Source: Pseudomonadota bacterium
GTDB taxonomy: Bacteria; Myxococcota_A; UBA9160; SZUA-336
DNA length: 46,563 nt
Direction of reading: 5' to 3'
Assembly (NCBI GenBank): GCA_003247575.1
Contig: QJZC01000012.1
Location: 1-46,563, forward strand
Shown here: piece after piece, positions 8,234 through 16,652 of the stretch
How the letters are laid out: each line of letters begins with the position of its first letter
How positions within the stretch are numbered: position 1 is the stretch's first letter
The notes under the pieces: generated by a model
The model's input: the letters and a program-made list of their open reading frames with translations, nothing else
What the model was told of the DNA's origin: nothing
Database searches by the model: none
Program-made: the position numbers and the translations under genes

Positions 8234-10174
8234 ATGTCACGTCTCGAGGAAGCAGCGGTGGTGACGGAGTCAGTGAGACCGGTTCAGTTCGGAGAGTTCG
8301 TGCTGAGGCGCGCGGACCAGACCCTGTTTCGGGGAAATGTGCGTGTGCCGCTGGCGCCGAAGGCCTTCGCGCTGCTCGACCTGCTCGTTCGGCGCGCGAG
8401 GCCGGGTTCACTAGCGCCTGTGGTGCGAAAACGAGAGATCCTGGCGCAGGTCTGGGCCGACACCTTCGTCTCGGACGCCGTGGTGAAAGTGTGTGTGCGG
8501 GAGCTGCGCCGCGCGCTGCAGGACTCTGCCGTCGAGCCGCGCTACATCCGCAGCGAGCGCGGACGTGGGTACCGGTTCATTGCCGAGTGCATCGAGGAGC
8601 CCGGCTGCGGGAGTGTCTTGCCCGAGATTGGCAGAGTCGATCTCCCGCGGCTCGCCGCCGGTCTCGACGTCGGCGTCGAGACGACTCTGTCGGAGCGGAT
8701 CCAAGCGGGCGAGCGAGCCGAGGCGAGCAGGAGCTGGCAGGAGTCCGCCAACCACTATGCCGCGGCGTGTACGGCAGCCGAGTTCGACGGCGCGACCGAC
8801 CGGCCGCGGCTGCTCGAGCTGACCCTTCGGCGGATGTCCGCCGCGAGGCGTGCAGGCGATGTGGCCACCTTCCGTGGTGCCGCCTCGCGCGCCCTGGCCC
8901 TCGCCGAGGCGACCCGGGATCCTCGCATGCAGGCGCGAGCCGTGCTCGAGCTGGCGGAGGCCCATCAATCCGTTACGGCTCCGGTCCAAGACCTGGCAGC
9001 GAGGCTCGAGGCCGTCTTGCGCGATCTGCCGAACCACGAGCTGGAGCTGCGAGCGCGCGTCGCCGCACGTCTTGCCTACGCTCGTGCCGCGGAAGCGGGC
9101 GCGGAAGCGGACTCCGGTGAGCGCCGCGACCGGCTCCTCGCGAGCGCGGGCCGAATGGCGGAGGAGAGCGGCAGCCGCGCCGCGCGCGCGTTCGTGCTCA
9201 AGTACGCGCTCTGGGCGCGCCGCGGGTTGGATGCACCTCGGCTCGTGCTGGAGCAGGCGGAACGTCTGGTTGCGTGGGTCGAGGATTCCCCGAGCTACGA
9301 GTCGCGGCTCCACGCCACGGCACTGTGCGCGTGCGCGGCTCTCGAGCTCGGCGACGGGCGCCGCTTCGAGCGCTGGCTGGAGCGCTATGTCGAGCTGGCC
9401 GCGGCTTCTCGACAGCCCATGTTTGGCTGGTCGGCCTTGCGCTTGCGAGTCTTGCGAGCGTTCCTGCATGACGATCTGGTCGCAGCGGAACGCCACATCG
9501 GCGAGGGCGTGAAGCTGGCCGAGAGCTTCGAACAGCCCGATGCCATCGCCCTCTTCTATCTGCAGACGCTGACCCTGCGATTGCTTCAGGGGCGTTATGC
9601 CGAGATCGCCTCCGCCTTGGAGCGGGCTGCCGCCATCGTCGCGACCACTCCGGCGTGGCGCGCGTTGCGGGTGTACGCGTACGCCTGCGCAGGCGAGTCG
9701 AGCCGCGCTCGCCGCGAGCTGCGCGAGCTCGCAGCACAGGAATTCGCTGCGATCCCACGCGATGGAGCCTGGAAGGGGGCCTGCGTCCTGCTCGCAGATG
9801 CCTGCGTCGTGCTGCGCGAGCGCGAGGCCGCGCGCTCACTCTACGCTCTGCTGCTTCCGCATCGAGGAGAACTGGCCGTGGTCCATGCGGCGGTGTGTTA
9901 CGGCTCCATCGAACGTCCGCTCGGAGAACTGGCTCTTCTGCTGCGCCGACCTGTGGCGGCGCGTCGTCATCTGGAGGCTGCACTCCATGTGCACGAGCGC
10001 ATCGGGGCGCACGGCTGGGAGCGAGCGACGCGAGCCGCGCTGCGTAGGCACGCCGCGGCATCTCAGAGCGCTCGGCGCGTGCGTCCGTCTGCACGGGCGG
10101 AGTTCGGCTCAGTAGCCGTAGAACCCCTTGCCGGTCTTGCGGCCGAGCCAGCCGGCCGAGACGTAGTTTCGTAG
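8234..10174 (+). CDS. Winged-helix (OmpR/PhoB-type) transcriptional regulator with helical-repeat C-terminus
   Basis: This 646-residue protein starts with an OmpR/PhoB-type winged-helix DNA-binding domain at about residues 18-117. Visible parts are the APKAFALLDLLV strand-helix, the recognition region around DAVVKVCVRELRRAL and the wing ERGRGYRF at 108-115. The remaining ~500 residues are Ala/Leu/Arg/Glu-rich helices that look like TPR or bacterial transcriptional activation (BTAD/MalT-like) repeats. There is no receiver domain, so it is not a classical response regulator. The ATG at 8234 is preferred over a GTG at 8198 because a GGAG lies nine bases upstream and the fold begins soon after. 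The 3' end overlaps the convergent hydroxyacyl-CoA dehydrogenase gene by 66 bases. Its targets are unknown. Confidence 0.75.
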   Translation: MSRLEEAAVVTESVRPVQFGEFVLRRADQTLFRGNVRVPLAPKAFALLDLLVRRARPGSLAPVVRKREILAQVWADTFVSDAVVKVCVRELRRALQDSAVEPRYIRSERGRGYRFIAECIEEPGCGSVLPEIGRVDLPRLAAGLDVGVETTLSERIQAGERAEASRSWQESANHYAAACTAAEFDGATDRPRLLELTLRRMSAARRAGDVATFRGAASRALALAEATRDPRMQARAVLELAEAHQSVTAPVQDLAARLEAVLRDLPNHELELRARVAARLAYARAAEAGAEADSGERRDRLLASAGRMAEESGSRAARAFVLKYALWARRGLDAPRLVLEQAERLVAWVEDSPSYESRLHATALCACAALELGDGRRFERWLERYVELAAASRQPMFGWSALRLRVLRAFLHDDLVAAERHIGEGVKLAESFEQPDAIALFYLQTLTLRLLQGRYAEIASALERAAAIVATTPAWRALRVYAYACAGESSRARRELRELAAQEFAAIPRDGAWKGACVLLADACVVLREREAARSLYALLLPHRGELAVVHAAVCYGSIERPLGELALLLRRPVAARRHLEAALHVHERIGAHGWERATRAALRRHAAASQSARRVRPSARAEFGSVAVEPLAGLAAEPAGRDVVS

Positions 10175-10960
10175 GAGTGTGGCCGGTCGGTACTTGTCCT
10201 CTCCGAACTCCTGGTGCAGCACCTCGGCAATGTACAGGCAGGTGTCGAGCCCGATCAGATCCGCGAGCTCGAACGGACCCATCGGATGATTCAACCCGAG
10301 CTTCGCGCCCTGGTCGATGTCCTGCACCGTGCCCAGGCCTTCCTGGAGGGCGAAGCACGCTTCGTTCAAGAAGGGGATCAGCATCCGATTGACGATGAAG
10401 CCGGGTCGATCCTCGGTGGTGATCAGGGTCTTTCCGAGCCGGCCTGCGAGCTCACACGTTGTCGTGTAGGTTTCGTCGGTCGTCTGTAGCGCGCGCACGA
10501 TCTCGACCAGCTTCATGACCGGCACGGGGTTCATGAAGTGCAATCCGATCACGCGCGTTGGATGTCGCGTTGCGCCCGCCAAACGCGTGACCGGAATCGA
10601 TGATGTATTCGTGGCTAGAATCGCCTCGGGATCCACGCACGCATCCAGCGAACGGAACAGCTCGAGCTTGATCCCGAGCTCCTCCGTTGCGGCCTCGATG
10701 ACACAGGGGCACTCGGCGAGATCGGCGAGCGCAGGGGTGCTCACGATGCGATCGCGCACAGCGCCGCGCTCGCGTGTAGAGAGCTTGCCCCGTTGCTGAG
10801 CCCGCTCCAGGTTGGCGTCGATGCCCGCGAGCCCTCGCTCGATCGCCGCCTCGCTCACATCGTGCAGCTTCACCTTCAGTCCGGACTGAGCTGCGACCTG
10901 AGCGATTCCCGCGCCCATCTGTCCGGCCCCTACGACCCCGATTTCTTTGATCGTCTTCAT
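10109..10960 (-). CDS. hbd: 3-hydroxybutyryl-CoA (3-hydroxyacyl-CoA) dehydrogenase
   Basis: The 283-residue enzyme interconverts 3-hydroxyacyl-CoA and 3-oxoacyl-CoA with NAD(P) in short-chain fatty acid or butyrate metabolism. The N-terminal Rossmann motif GAGQMGAGIA is at residues 11-20. The catalytic His141 lies in GLHFMNPVPVMKLVEI, paired with Glu153, and Asn144 and Ser120 are also in place. The C-terminal dimerisation domain runs from about residue 185, and the protein ends in GRKTGKGFYGY, as is usual for the family. The length matches single-domain Hbd/PaaH proteins. The ATG at 10960 follows a strong GGAGGGGAG ribosome-binding site, so the longer frame to 11119 is discarded. No thiolase or crotonase is adjacent, but paired acyl-CoA dehydrogenases lie about 5 kb away. 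Confidence 0.93.
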   Translation of the reverse strand: MKTIKEIGVVGAGQMGAGIAQVAAQSGLKVKLHDVSEAAIERGLAGIDANLERAQQRGKLSTRERGAVRDRIVSTPALADLAECPCVIEAATEELGIKLELFRSLDACVDPEAILATNTSSIPVTRLAGATRHPTRVIGLHFMNPVPVMKLVEIVRALQTTDETYTTTCELAGRLGKTLITTEDRPGFIVNRMLIPFLNEACFALQEGLGTVQDIDQGAKLGLNHPMGPFELADLIGLDTCLYIAEVLHQEFGEDKYRPATLLRNYVSAGWLGRKTGKGFYGY

Positions 10961-11037
10961 GCACTCCCCTCCGAGTTGCCTGCTGCGAGCCTCCGATTGG
11001 GATCTCGCGAGCGGCGCAGGGGGGCATGTGAGTGGGA

Positions 11038-11583
11038 CTATCCCACGGGTGAGTAGCGGATGAGCACCCGCTCGCCTGACTCGAGGCCCGTGCGGAAGCG
11101 CGGTCCCCACTTGTCCCACTCGCTACTGTATTTCGCTCCGAAACCTGCGAGCGCCCGTTCGCGCACCTCGGGGGAGCGGTCGAAGGCAGCGGAGGCCTCG
11201 AGCTTGGGGGCCTGGCGGAACGCGCCTTCGGATCGTGTCCAGACTCCATGGTCCCCGACCCAGATGCGCGCGCGGCGCAGGCCCCGCTCGATTGCAGCGG
11301 CTCGCCAGCGTCCGGCGGTCGTCACCACCAGCAGATCCGAGGCGTCGGACACGAACCAGACCTCGGCATGGCAGCGACTCTCACTGCCGTCGCTGCGCAA
11401 GGGCGACACGTAGATCAGGGGAGAGGTCTGTGCGGCGGCGAGCGCCGCCTCGCTAGGCGCCGCGAAGCCCCGGCCTGGACATGCGAGTCCGGCGACCAAG
11501 ACACCCGTTGTGACGAGAAGTTCGCGCCGCGAGAGGTGCCAGCGGGCTTCGGATCCGGAGCGGGTGGGTCTGCGATTGTCCAT
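11038..11583 (-). CDS. Tat-exported hypothetical protein resembling the pyridoxamine-phosphate-oxidase-like split barrel
   Basis: The 181-residue protein begins with a Tat signal: the twin arginine is Arg19-Arg20 in SRRELL, followed by a hydrophobic stretch to about residue 36 and a probable cleavage site after GFA-AP. The mature part contains AEVWFVSDASDLLVVTTAGRW (residues 73-93) and a short strand pattern that recalls flavin- or F420-binding split-barrel proteins of the pyridoxamine-oxidase-like superfamily. That assignment is tentative. Tat export would fit a cofactor that is loaded in the cytosol. The ATG at 11583 is chosen because it begins the signal region; the frame continues open upstream to 11727. 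It lies between the hydroxyacyl-CoA dehydrogenase and the HtrA-like protease on the same strand. Confidence 0.6.
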   Translation of the reverse strand: MDNRRPTRSGSEARWHLSRRELLVTTGVLVAGLACPGRGFAAPSEAALAAAQTSPLIYVSPLRSDGSESRCHAEVWFVSDASDLLVVTTAGRWRAAAIERGLRRARIWVGDHGVWTRSEGAFRQAPKLEASAAFDRSPEVRERALAGFGAKYSSEWDKWGPRFRTGLESGERVLIRYSPVG

Positions 11584-11752
11584 CGACGTGTGTCCTCGCG
11601 CAGAAAGGTTCGAGCTGGCCCGGAACGGCTGAGCCACCGAGGCGAGCGAGCTCGCAGAGAGTTCTCCACAAGAGATCGGTGGGGTCAAGTCGGAGCTGCG
11701 TGCGCGGTCCCTGCGCGAGGCCCGCACCGCGCCGAGTGGGGGCTCGCGCGGC

Positions 11753-13261
11753 TCAGTCGTCGCGCGGACTAGCGGGTAGCGAGAGTGGACCGCTGTGGGT
11801 CAGGCCTGCGCGATCCCGCTTCGCATCGTGCTCGGCGAGCAGCGCAGGGAGCTGGCTGCGCGCCTCCGCCAGGTCGAAGACGAGCTCTGCGTGGGCATCG
11901 AGCTCGATCCGCACGAAGCGGCCGGTCGCCGAGTCGAGCAGCTCGGCCAGATGGGTCAGATTGCGGACCCCAACGTCGTTCACCGCCCGTACGATGCGAT
12001 CCTCGGCCCAGCGATACGAAGAGGTCGCCTGCGTGGGGAGCAGGCTGCTGATGACGATGATCTGCTGGCGCTCGCGGGTGCGGTACGGAGCAATGGATTC
12101 CACCTCGAGATTCGCCGGTGGATCGTTGTCCTCGAACAGCGAGAAGTAGCGATACGTCAGTGGCTGCAGCACCAGGCCGCCGAAGATCAGGTAGGGGTCG
12201 GAACGGGCGAAGTGGCGCGCAGGGATCATCGGCTCGTAGTAGGTCGCATGGAGCTCGATCTTCAGGGGTGCGCCTGCGCGCAATACTTCGAGTGAGACGG
12301 GGCTGCCCGCATCCTTCATCTGTACGAGGAACTCGATCTCGGTGCGACCGATGAGCGGCGACTCGATGCTTCCATCCGCGGAGATCGGGAGCCCTTCGAT
12401 GGACCGTAGGATGTCGCCTGCCTGCACGCGACCCTGGGCCGCAGATCCGTCATCGACGTGGATCACGCGCACGCCGAGCCCATCGTCGGGAATTCCGAGC
12501 GAGGCCCGATGCGCCTGGGACGAAACCTGCTGCCACCAGATCCCGGAGCGGGGGAATCCATCGATGCGTCCATCTTCGGCGTCGCGCAGAAAGTGTTCGA
12601 TCACTGGAATCGGAGCGATGTTGCCGATGGCTTCGCCGTCGCTCGGGTTCATGCTCTGTAGCGCGATGCCGACGAGCTCACCTGCGGCGATCACAGGACC
12701 TCCGCTCGCCCCCGAGTTGATGGCGGCGTCGATCTGAGCGAGCAGCAGGTTGGCGCGCGAGTGGGTGTAGCGACCGACGTGGATGCGCGACACGATGCCT
12801 CGGGTGATCGCGGCTCCGGTTCCGCCGACAGGGAAGCCCAGTACCTGTACCGAGTCGCGCAGGTGCGGCATGCGTCCGAGTCGGAGTCCGCGCGCGGATT
12901 GCCAGAACTCCGCGGACGTGACATCCAGGAGAGCGAGATCCGCTTGGTCACACACGAAGCGCACCTCTGCGCCGAACCAGCGCGAGGTTCCGCGACGGCG
13001 AATCTCGACGCTCACCTGATCCTGGATGACGTGGGCTGCGGTCAGGATCCGTCGGCCTTCGAGGATGGCGCCAGAGCCCCACTGCTCGGCGGTCGAGTCG
13101 CGTCGCCATGGGTACAGCGGATCGGGCTCGCGCGCGAGCACGCGCACCTCGACGAGCGCCTCGAGCGGGTCGCGCGAGACCGCGGCCACGAGGTTGGGGA
13201 GTGCAGCGAGGCTGAGCCCCAGGAGGATCAGCGAGCCTGCGATCTGGAGTGCCTTGGTCAT
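11753..13261 (-). CDS. HtrA/Deg-like trypsin-fold serine protease with PDZ domain
   Basis: The 502-residue protein begins with a single hydrophobic signal or anchor at residues 5-27, so it acts in the periplasm. A trypsin-like domain follows with the triad His77 in TAAHVI, Asp108 in QADLALLDV and Ser186 in GASGGP. A PDZ domain lies at about residues 255-345, with a GDILRSIEGLPI carboxylate-loop region. The roughly 150-residue C-terminal part, including the AVNDVGVRNLTHLAELL segment, looks like the second, modified PDZ region of plant-type Deg proteases. This arrangement differs from E. coli DegP and is closer to Deg9/Deg10-like proteins. The likely role is quality control of envelope proteins. 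It lies downstream of the ribonucleotide reductase on the same strand, 109 bases away. Confidence 0.88.
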   Translation of the reverse strand: MTKALQIAGSLILLGLSLAALPNLVAAVSRDPLEALVEVRVLAREPDPLYPWRRDSTAEQWGSGAILEGRRILTAAHVIQDQVSVEIRRRGTSRWFGAEVRFVCDQADLALLDVTSAEFWQSARGLRLGRMPHLRDSVQVLGFPVGGTGAAITRGIVSRIHVGRYTHSRANLLLAQIDAAINSGASGGPVIAAGELVGIALQSMNPSDGEAIGNIAPIPVIEHFLRDAEDGRIDGFPRSGIWWQQVSSQAHRASLGIPDDGLGVRVIHVDDGSAAQGRVQAGDILRSIEGLPISADGSIESPLIGRTEIEFLVQMKDAGSPVSLEVLRAGAPLKIELHATYYEPMIPARHFARSDPYLIFGGLVLQPLTYRYFSLFEDNDPPANLEVESIAPYRTRERQQIIVISSLLPTQATSSYRWAEDRIVRAVNDVGVRNLTHLAELLDSATGRFVRIELDAHAELVFDLAEARSQLPALLAEHDAKRDRAGLTHSGPLSLPASPRDD

Positions 13262-13370
13262 GCCCGCCCTCCGGGGGGAGCCCGAGCGAGAGGTCCGTGC
13301 TTCGCAGCTGGATCGGCCTTGCGTGCGCGAGACTGTAGGGGCTCGTGTGTGCAGGTACGCTCTGTAGCGG

Positions 13371-15347
13371 TTAGTCGTTGCGATGCGGGCTCAGAGGCGC
13401 TTCGCAGGAGACTCCATCGCAGAAGGCGGCCTCGAGTAGCTCCTCGTGCTCCGGGGGTACCCGGATCGGACGCAGCCGGGAACGCCGACGTTCGTACTCT
13501 TCGGGGCTCAGCTCCTCGTAGGGAGGTTGGGCGTAGCCGTGTCCGTGCCGGGGTAGCAGCGAGATTCCCTTGAGCCGGTCCTCGTAACACTCGAGAACCT
13601 GGGCGAGCTCGCTTCGCTCCGTCTGCGGATCGAAGTCGAGCGTGCAGCTCACCTGGTTGTCGGACCAGAAGCGCTGCAGCTGGGCGGCGAGATCGATCTT
13701 CTCGCGCAGTGAAACCTGCGCCGAAGTGCGTGTGAGATGCGCGACGTGGACGGGGAATGCGATCACGTCCGTACCGGGCGTGTGCACGTCGGTCTCGACC
13801 TCGAAGCCGGCATCGCGGCACAGGTCGACCAAGCTCGAGCCTTGCGTGACGCGGAGCCTGCGGAGATAGAAGGGTGCATGGCTCCAGTGGACCCCCGGGG
13901 TCGCCCCCGCGAGGAGGCTGACGGTTCCTGAGGGTTTGACGGACGTGAGCTTGATCGAGGTCGGAATGCCCCACTGCGCGGAGAGGGTACGGTCGCGCTC
14001 GCGTACCGCGGCGTAGCCTCGATCGCACCAGTCGAGCAAGCTGCGGTAACCGTGCCGCTCGATCGCCTGGACCACCCCGGTGAGCGAGCATCCGATGCGC
14101 CGGTTTCGCTGCATGACGCGGTTGGTCAAGCCGTCGTGGGTCGGCATCAGGGTGACGGTCTTCGCGTACTCGACGGCGACCTCGAGCGTACGCCGGAAGT
14201 CCGAGAAGCTCGCATGGTGCGCGGGGTAGGTCTCGACCAGGCAACACAGTTCGCGATCCCAGAGGGTCTGCTCTGCGCACGGATTGCATCCGAGGGCTTT
14301 CTGGTCGGCGTCGTTCGGAGGGTCTACCATGCGCCCGAATCGCCGGGCATTCTCGAGCCATAGGTAGCCGGGCTCTCCGTTGGCGCTCGTATGCTCGGTC
14401 AGCTCCGAGTAGTCCATGCCGAGCTCTGCGAAGACGGAGTTGTTCGATGCCCAGCGGTGCGAGGCCAGCGCCGCCGCGTCGCGCTTGAGACGCAGGAAGG
14501 CGTCGTCGGAGGGATCTCCGAGGGCGATCTGAGCCGAACGGCGCACGCCGCCGGCCACGACGCAGCGTGCGATCAGATTCATCGTGTCCACGATCAAGGT
14601 GGAGTCGACCGAACGATCCACATACCTCGAGTAGAGGGACTCGAGGCTCTCGAGTAACTCCTGGAGAGCCTTGGGACCGCTGGCCCGACCGCCGAAGCTC
14701 GACAGCGGCATACCGCGCTGGCGGATCGCGGAGTAGTCCCAAAGAGCCGGCAGGCTGGCCCGGCCGGAGTACGCACGCAGCAAGCGAGCGATGGCGGCGC
14801 ACCACCCCTCACGACTGTCCTCGATCACGTGCGGCTCCTTGGAGCGCTCGGCTCTCCCGATGCGAGCGTGTCCCGCGCCCCGCGTATCGAAGCCGATTCC
14901 GACGCCCAGCATCGACATCTCGAGCATCCAGACGAACGGTGCCGCGTAGTCCACGTCGATGTCCGCGGTCGAGACGAAGCCGCAGTTGTTGAGTGCCGCG
15001 CTGCCGCGGTCGTACAAGAAGCGCGTTCCCATGATCCAGAGCCCGCGTCCGGGTGGGGTCCACTTGAATCCCCACATGCGCGCGTAGGCCTCCCGCGCAC
15101 GCGCCTGGGCGGCGGCGGCGTCCCAGCCCAGCCCGTGCATGCGCTGGTGGGCACGCTGAACTGTGTACATGCCCTCGACGACGCGTCGGCAGGTCTGCCA
15201 CCAGGACTCGCCGTCACGGCTGTAGCTACGCTTGTAGGTCACCCACGACAGGGCGCCAAACCCCCAGGGAACGGGACGCTCGCGGTAGCGCTCCACGAAG
15301 CTCGGCTCGAGTTCGAAGGCGCCCTCGCGATCGATGTCGATCCACAT
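13371..15347 (-). CDS. nrdJ: Adenosylcobalamin-dependent (class II) ribonucleoside-triphosphate reductase
   Basis: The 658-residue enzyme makes deoxyribonucleotides using adenosylcobalamin to generate a thiyl radical, and works with or without oxygen. It matches the monomeric Lactobacillus leichmannii type. Cys122 in LNNCGF and Cys368 form the redox pair, and Cys357 in NPCAEQTL is the radical cysteine with Asn355 and Glu359. The regenerating C-terminal pair is Cys643 and Cys648, spaced Cx4C as in the L. leichmannii enzyme. The protein is shorter than the 739-residue reference, but every key residue is present. It is encoded divergently from an acyl-CoA dehydrogenase operon across a 100-base spacer. 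No cobalamin riboswitch is recognisable in that spacer. It implies a need for vitamin B12. Confidence 0.93.
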   Translation of the reverse strand: MWIDIDREGAFELEPSFVERYRERPVPWGFGALSWVTYKRSYSRDGESWWQTCRRVVEGMYTVQRAHQRMHGLGWDAAAAQARAREAYARMWGFKWTPPGRGLWIMGTRFLYDRGSAALNNCGFVSTADIDVDYAAPFVWMLEMSMLGVGIGFDTRGAGHARIGRAERSKEPHVIEDSREGWCAAIARLLRAYSGRASLPALWDYSAIRQRGMPLSSFGGRASGPKALQELLESLESLYSRYVDRSVDSTLIVDTMNLIARCVVAGGVRRSAQIALGDPSDDAFLRLKRDAAALASHRWASNNSVFAELGMDYSELTEHTSANGEPGYLWLENARRFGRMVDPPNDADQKALGCNPCAEQTLWDRELCCLVETYPAHHASFSDFRRTLEVAVEYAKTVTLMPTHDGLTNRVMQRNRRIGCSLTGVVQAIERHGYRSLLDWCDRGYAAVRERDRTLSAQWGIPTSIKLTSVKPSGTVSLLAGATPGVHWSHAPFYLRRLRVTQGSSLVDLCRDAGFEVETDVHTPGTDVIAFPVHVAHLTRTSAQVSLREKIDLAAQLQRFWSDNQVSCTLDFDPQTERSELAQVLECYEDRLKGISLLPRHGHGYAQPPYEELSPEEYERRRSRLRPIRVPPEHEELLEAAFCDGVSCEAPLSPHRND

Positions 15348-15372
15348 GGCCGCAGCATAGCAAGATTCGAGA

Positions 15373-15415
15373 TTGCTTCTGCTTCGCGCGCTCGTGATAT
15401 CATTAGCGCCGCTAA
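15373..15415 (+). promoter_or_regulatory. Promoter with operator-like palindrome for the acyl-CoA dehydrogenase operon
   Basis: A TTGCTT -35-like box (15373-15378) is followed after 19 bases by a TATCAT -10-like box (15398-15403), preceded by an extended TG at 15395-15396. The perfect palindrome TTAGC-gcc-GCTAA (15403-15415) overlaps the end of the -10 box. A 13-base palindrome placed there is typical of repressor operators, and TetR-family repressors commonly control acyl-CoA dehydrogenase genes. No TetR gene is present in the window. The predicted leader to the ATG at 15448 is about 35-40 bases. Confidence 0.45.
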
Positions 15416-15447
15416 CGAGTTGACCAGAGCAGCGGACGGGAGCACGG

Positions 15448-16650
15448 ATGGACCTGAGCTACAGCGAGCAGTATGAAGCGTATCGAGCCGAGGTGGCGAG
15501 CTTTCTCGCGGCGAACTGGCCACCGCAGGGAGCGGAGCAGGAAGTCTCGCAGGTCGAGCAGGCCAGCCGCTTCCGCGCGAAGGCGATCGAAGCGGGGTAC
15601 TTGGCCCGCGCGATTCCCAAACGCTACGGCGGTTCGGAGCAGGATGCCGACGTTCTCAAGGCTCAGATCATCCGTGAGGAGTTCGCTCGCGCACATGCCC
15701 CGGGGGAGGTCGCTGGCATCGGCCCGGGCATGCTGGTGCCGACCTTGCTCGAGCGCGGTGAGGAGTGGCAGAAGGAGAAGTTCGTCGGACCGACGATCCG
15801 GGGTGAGATCGTGTGGTGCCAGGGATACAGCGAGCCGGGCTCGGGGTCCGATCTCGCCTCGCTGCAGACGAAGGCAGAGCTGGTCGGGGACGAGTGGGTC
15901 ATCAACGGCCAGAAGATCTGGACCAGTGGCGCCCACCGTGCAGACTACATGTTCATCCTGTGCCGCACGGAGCCCGATCAGCCCAAGCACGCGGGCATCA
16001 GCTATCTGCTGCTCGACATGAAGCGGCCGGGCATCGAGGTGCGCCCGCTCAAGCAGATGAATGGGGCTGCGGACTTCAACGAGGTCTTCTTCGACGACGT
16101 GCGCACTCCCGCGGACTGGATCGTGGGGCGACGTGGAGAGGGCTGGCTGGTGTCTCGCACCACGCTCAAGCACGAGCGCAACATGATCGGCAATGCATCG
16201 CGCACGGGAATGTTGTTGGGCGGTCTGGTGAATCTCGCGCGCCGCACGACTCGAAACGGCAAGCGTGGGATCGAAGATGCAGACGTGCGTCAGCGACTGG
16301 TCGAGCTCGAGGGCTACATCCGAGCGCACGAGTACTCGAGCTATCGGCTGCTGACCAAGGCTGCCAAGCAGCAGGACGCGGGCCTGATCCAGATGATGAA
16401 CAAGCTCAATGGCACCAACATCGGGCATCGAGCGGCACAGATCGGGATCGATCTTCTGGGCGACCAGTCGCTGGTCGCCCCCAATCCGCAGCGCACCGTA
16501 GGTCCGATCGAAGGCACGGCCTGGGTGAATCAGTTCATGTGGTCCCTCGGTACCTCGCTCGCAGGCGGTACCTCGAACATTCAACGCAACGTCATCGGGG
16601 AGCGCGGGCTCGGACTTCCACGCGATGAAGCTGCGCAGAGGAGCAAGTAG
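15448..16650 (+). CDS. Acyl-CoA dehydrogenase, large/catalytic-type subunit
   Basis: The 400-residue flavoprotein introduces the alpha-beta double bond into an acyl-CoA. It shows the FAD/substrate motif YSEPGSGSDLASL at about residues 127-139, IWTSGAHRADY around 157-167 and the C-terminal signature GGTSNIQRNVIGERGLGLP. The position before GGT is not the Glu used by medium-chain enzymes. Glu243 in LKHERN is a likely catalytic base, by analogy with isovaleryl-CoA dehydrogenase and the actinobacterial heterotetrameric FadE enzymes; this is an inference. A GGGAG ribosome-binding site precedes the ATG. The second dehydrogenase begins 2 bases after the stop, so the two are probably co-translated as an alpha2beta2 enzyme. 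The substrate is not evident; branched or steroid side-chain acyl-CoAs are typical for such pairs. Confidence 0.9.
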   Translation: MDLSYSEQYEAYRAEVASFLAANWPPQGAEQEVSQVEQASRFRAKAIEAGYLARAIPKRYGGSEQDADVLKAQIIREEFARAHAPGEVAGIGPGMLVPTLLERGEEWQKEKFVGPTIRGEIVWCQGYSEPGSGSDLASLQTKAELVGDEWVINGQKIWTSGAHRADYMFILCRTEPDQPKHAGISYLLLDMKRPGIEVRPLKQMNGAADFNEVFFDDVRTPADWIVGRRGEGWLVSRTTLKHERNMIGNASRTGMLLGGLVNLARRTTRNGKRGIEDADVRQRLVELEGYIRAHEYSSYRLLTKAAKQQDAGLIQMMNKLNGTNIGHRAAQIGIDLLGDQSLVAPNPQRTVGPIEGTAWVNQFMWSLGTSLAGGTSNIQRNVIGERGLGLPRDEAAQRSK

Positions 16651-16652
16651 CC

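Noticed and set aside
7812..8264. Open frames in the long spacer (plus strand)
   Set aside because: They are Ser/Arg/Pro-rich, have poor starts and show no domain; they look like chance frames in GC-rich DNA.
13258..14805. 515-codon minus-strand frame inside the ribonucleotide reductase gene
   Set aside because: It is the same strand in a different frame, very rich in Arg/Pro/Ala, with no motif; the reductase frame has every catalytic residue.
15348..15447. Cobalamin riboswitch for the class II reductase
   Set aside because: The spacer is only 100 bases, shorter than a usual cobalamin aptamer, and I see no B12-box-like sequence.
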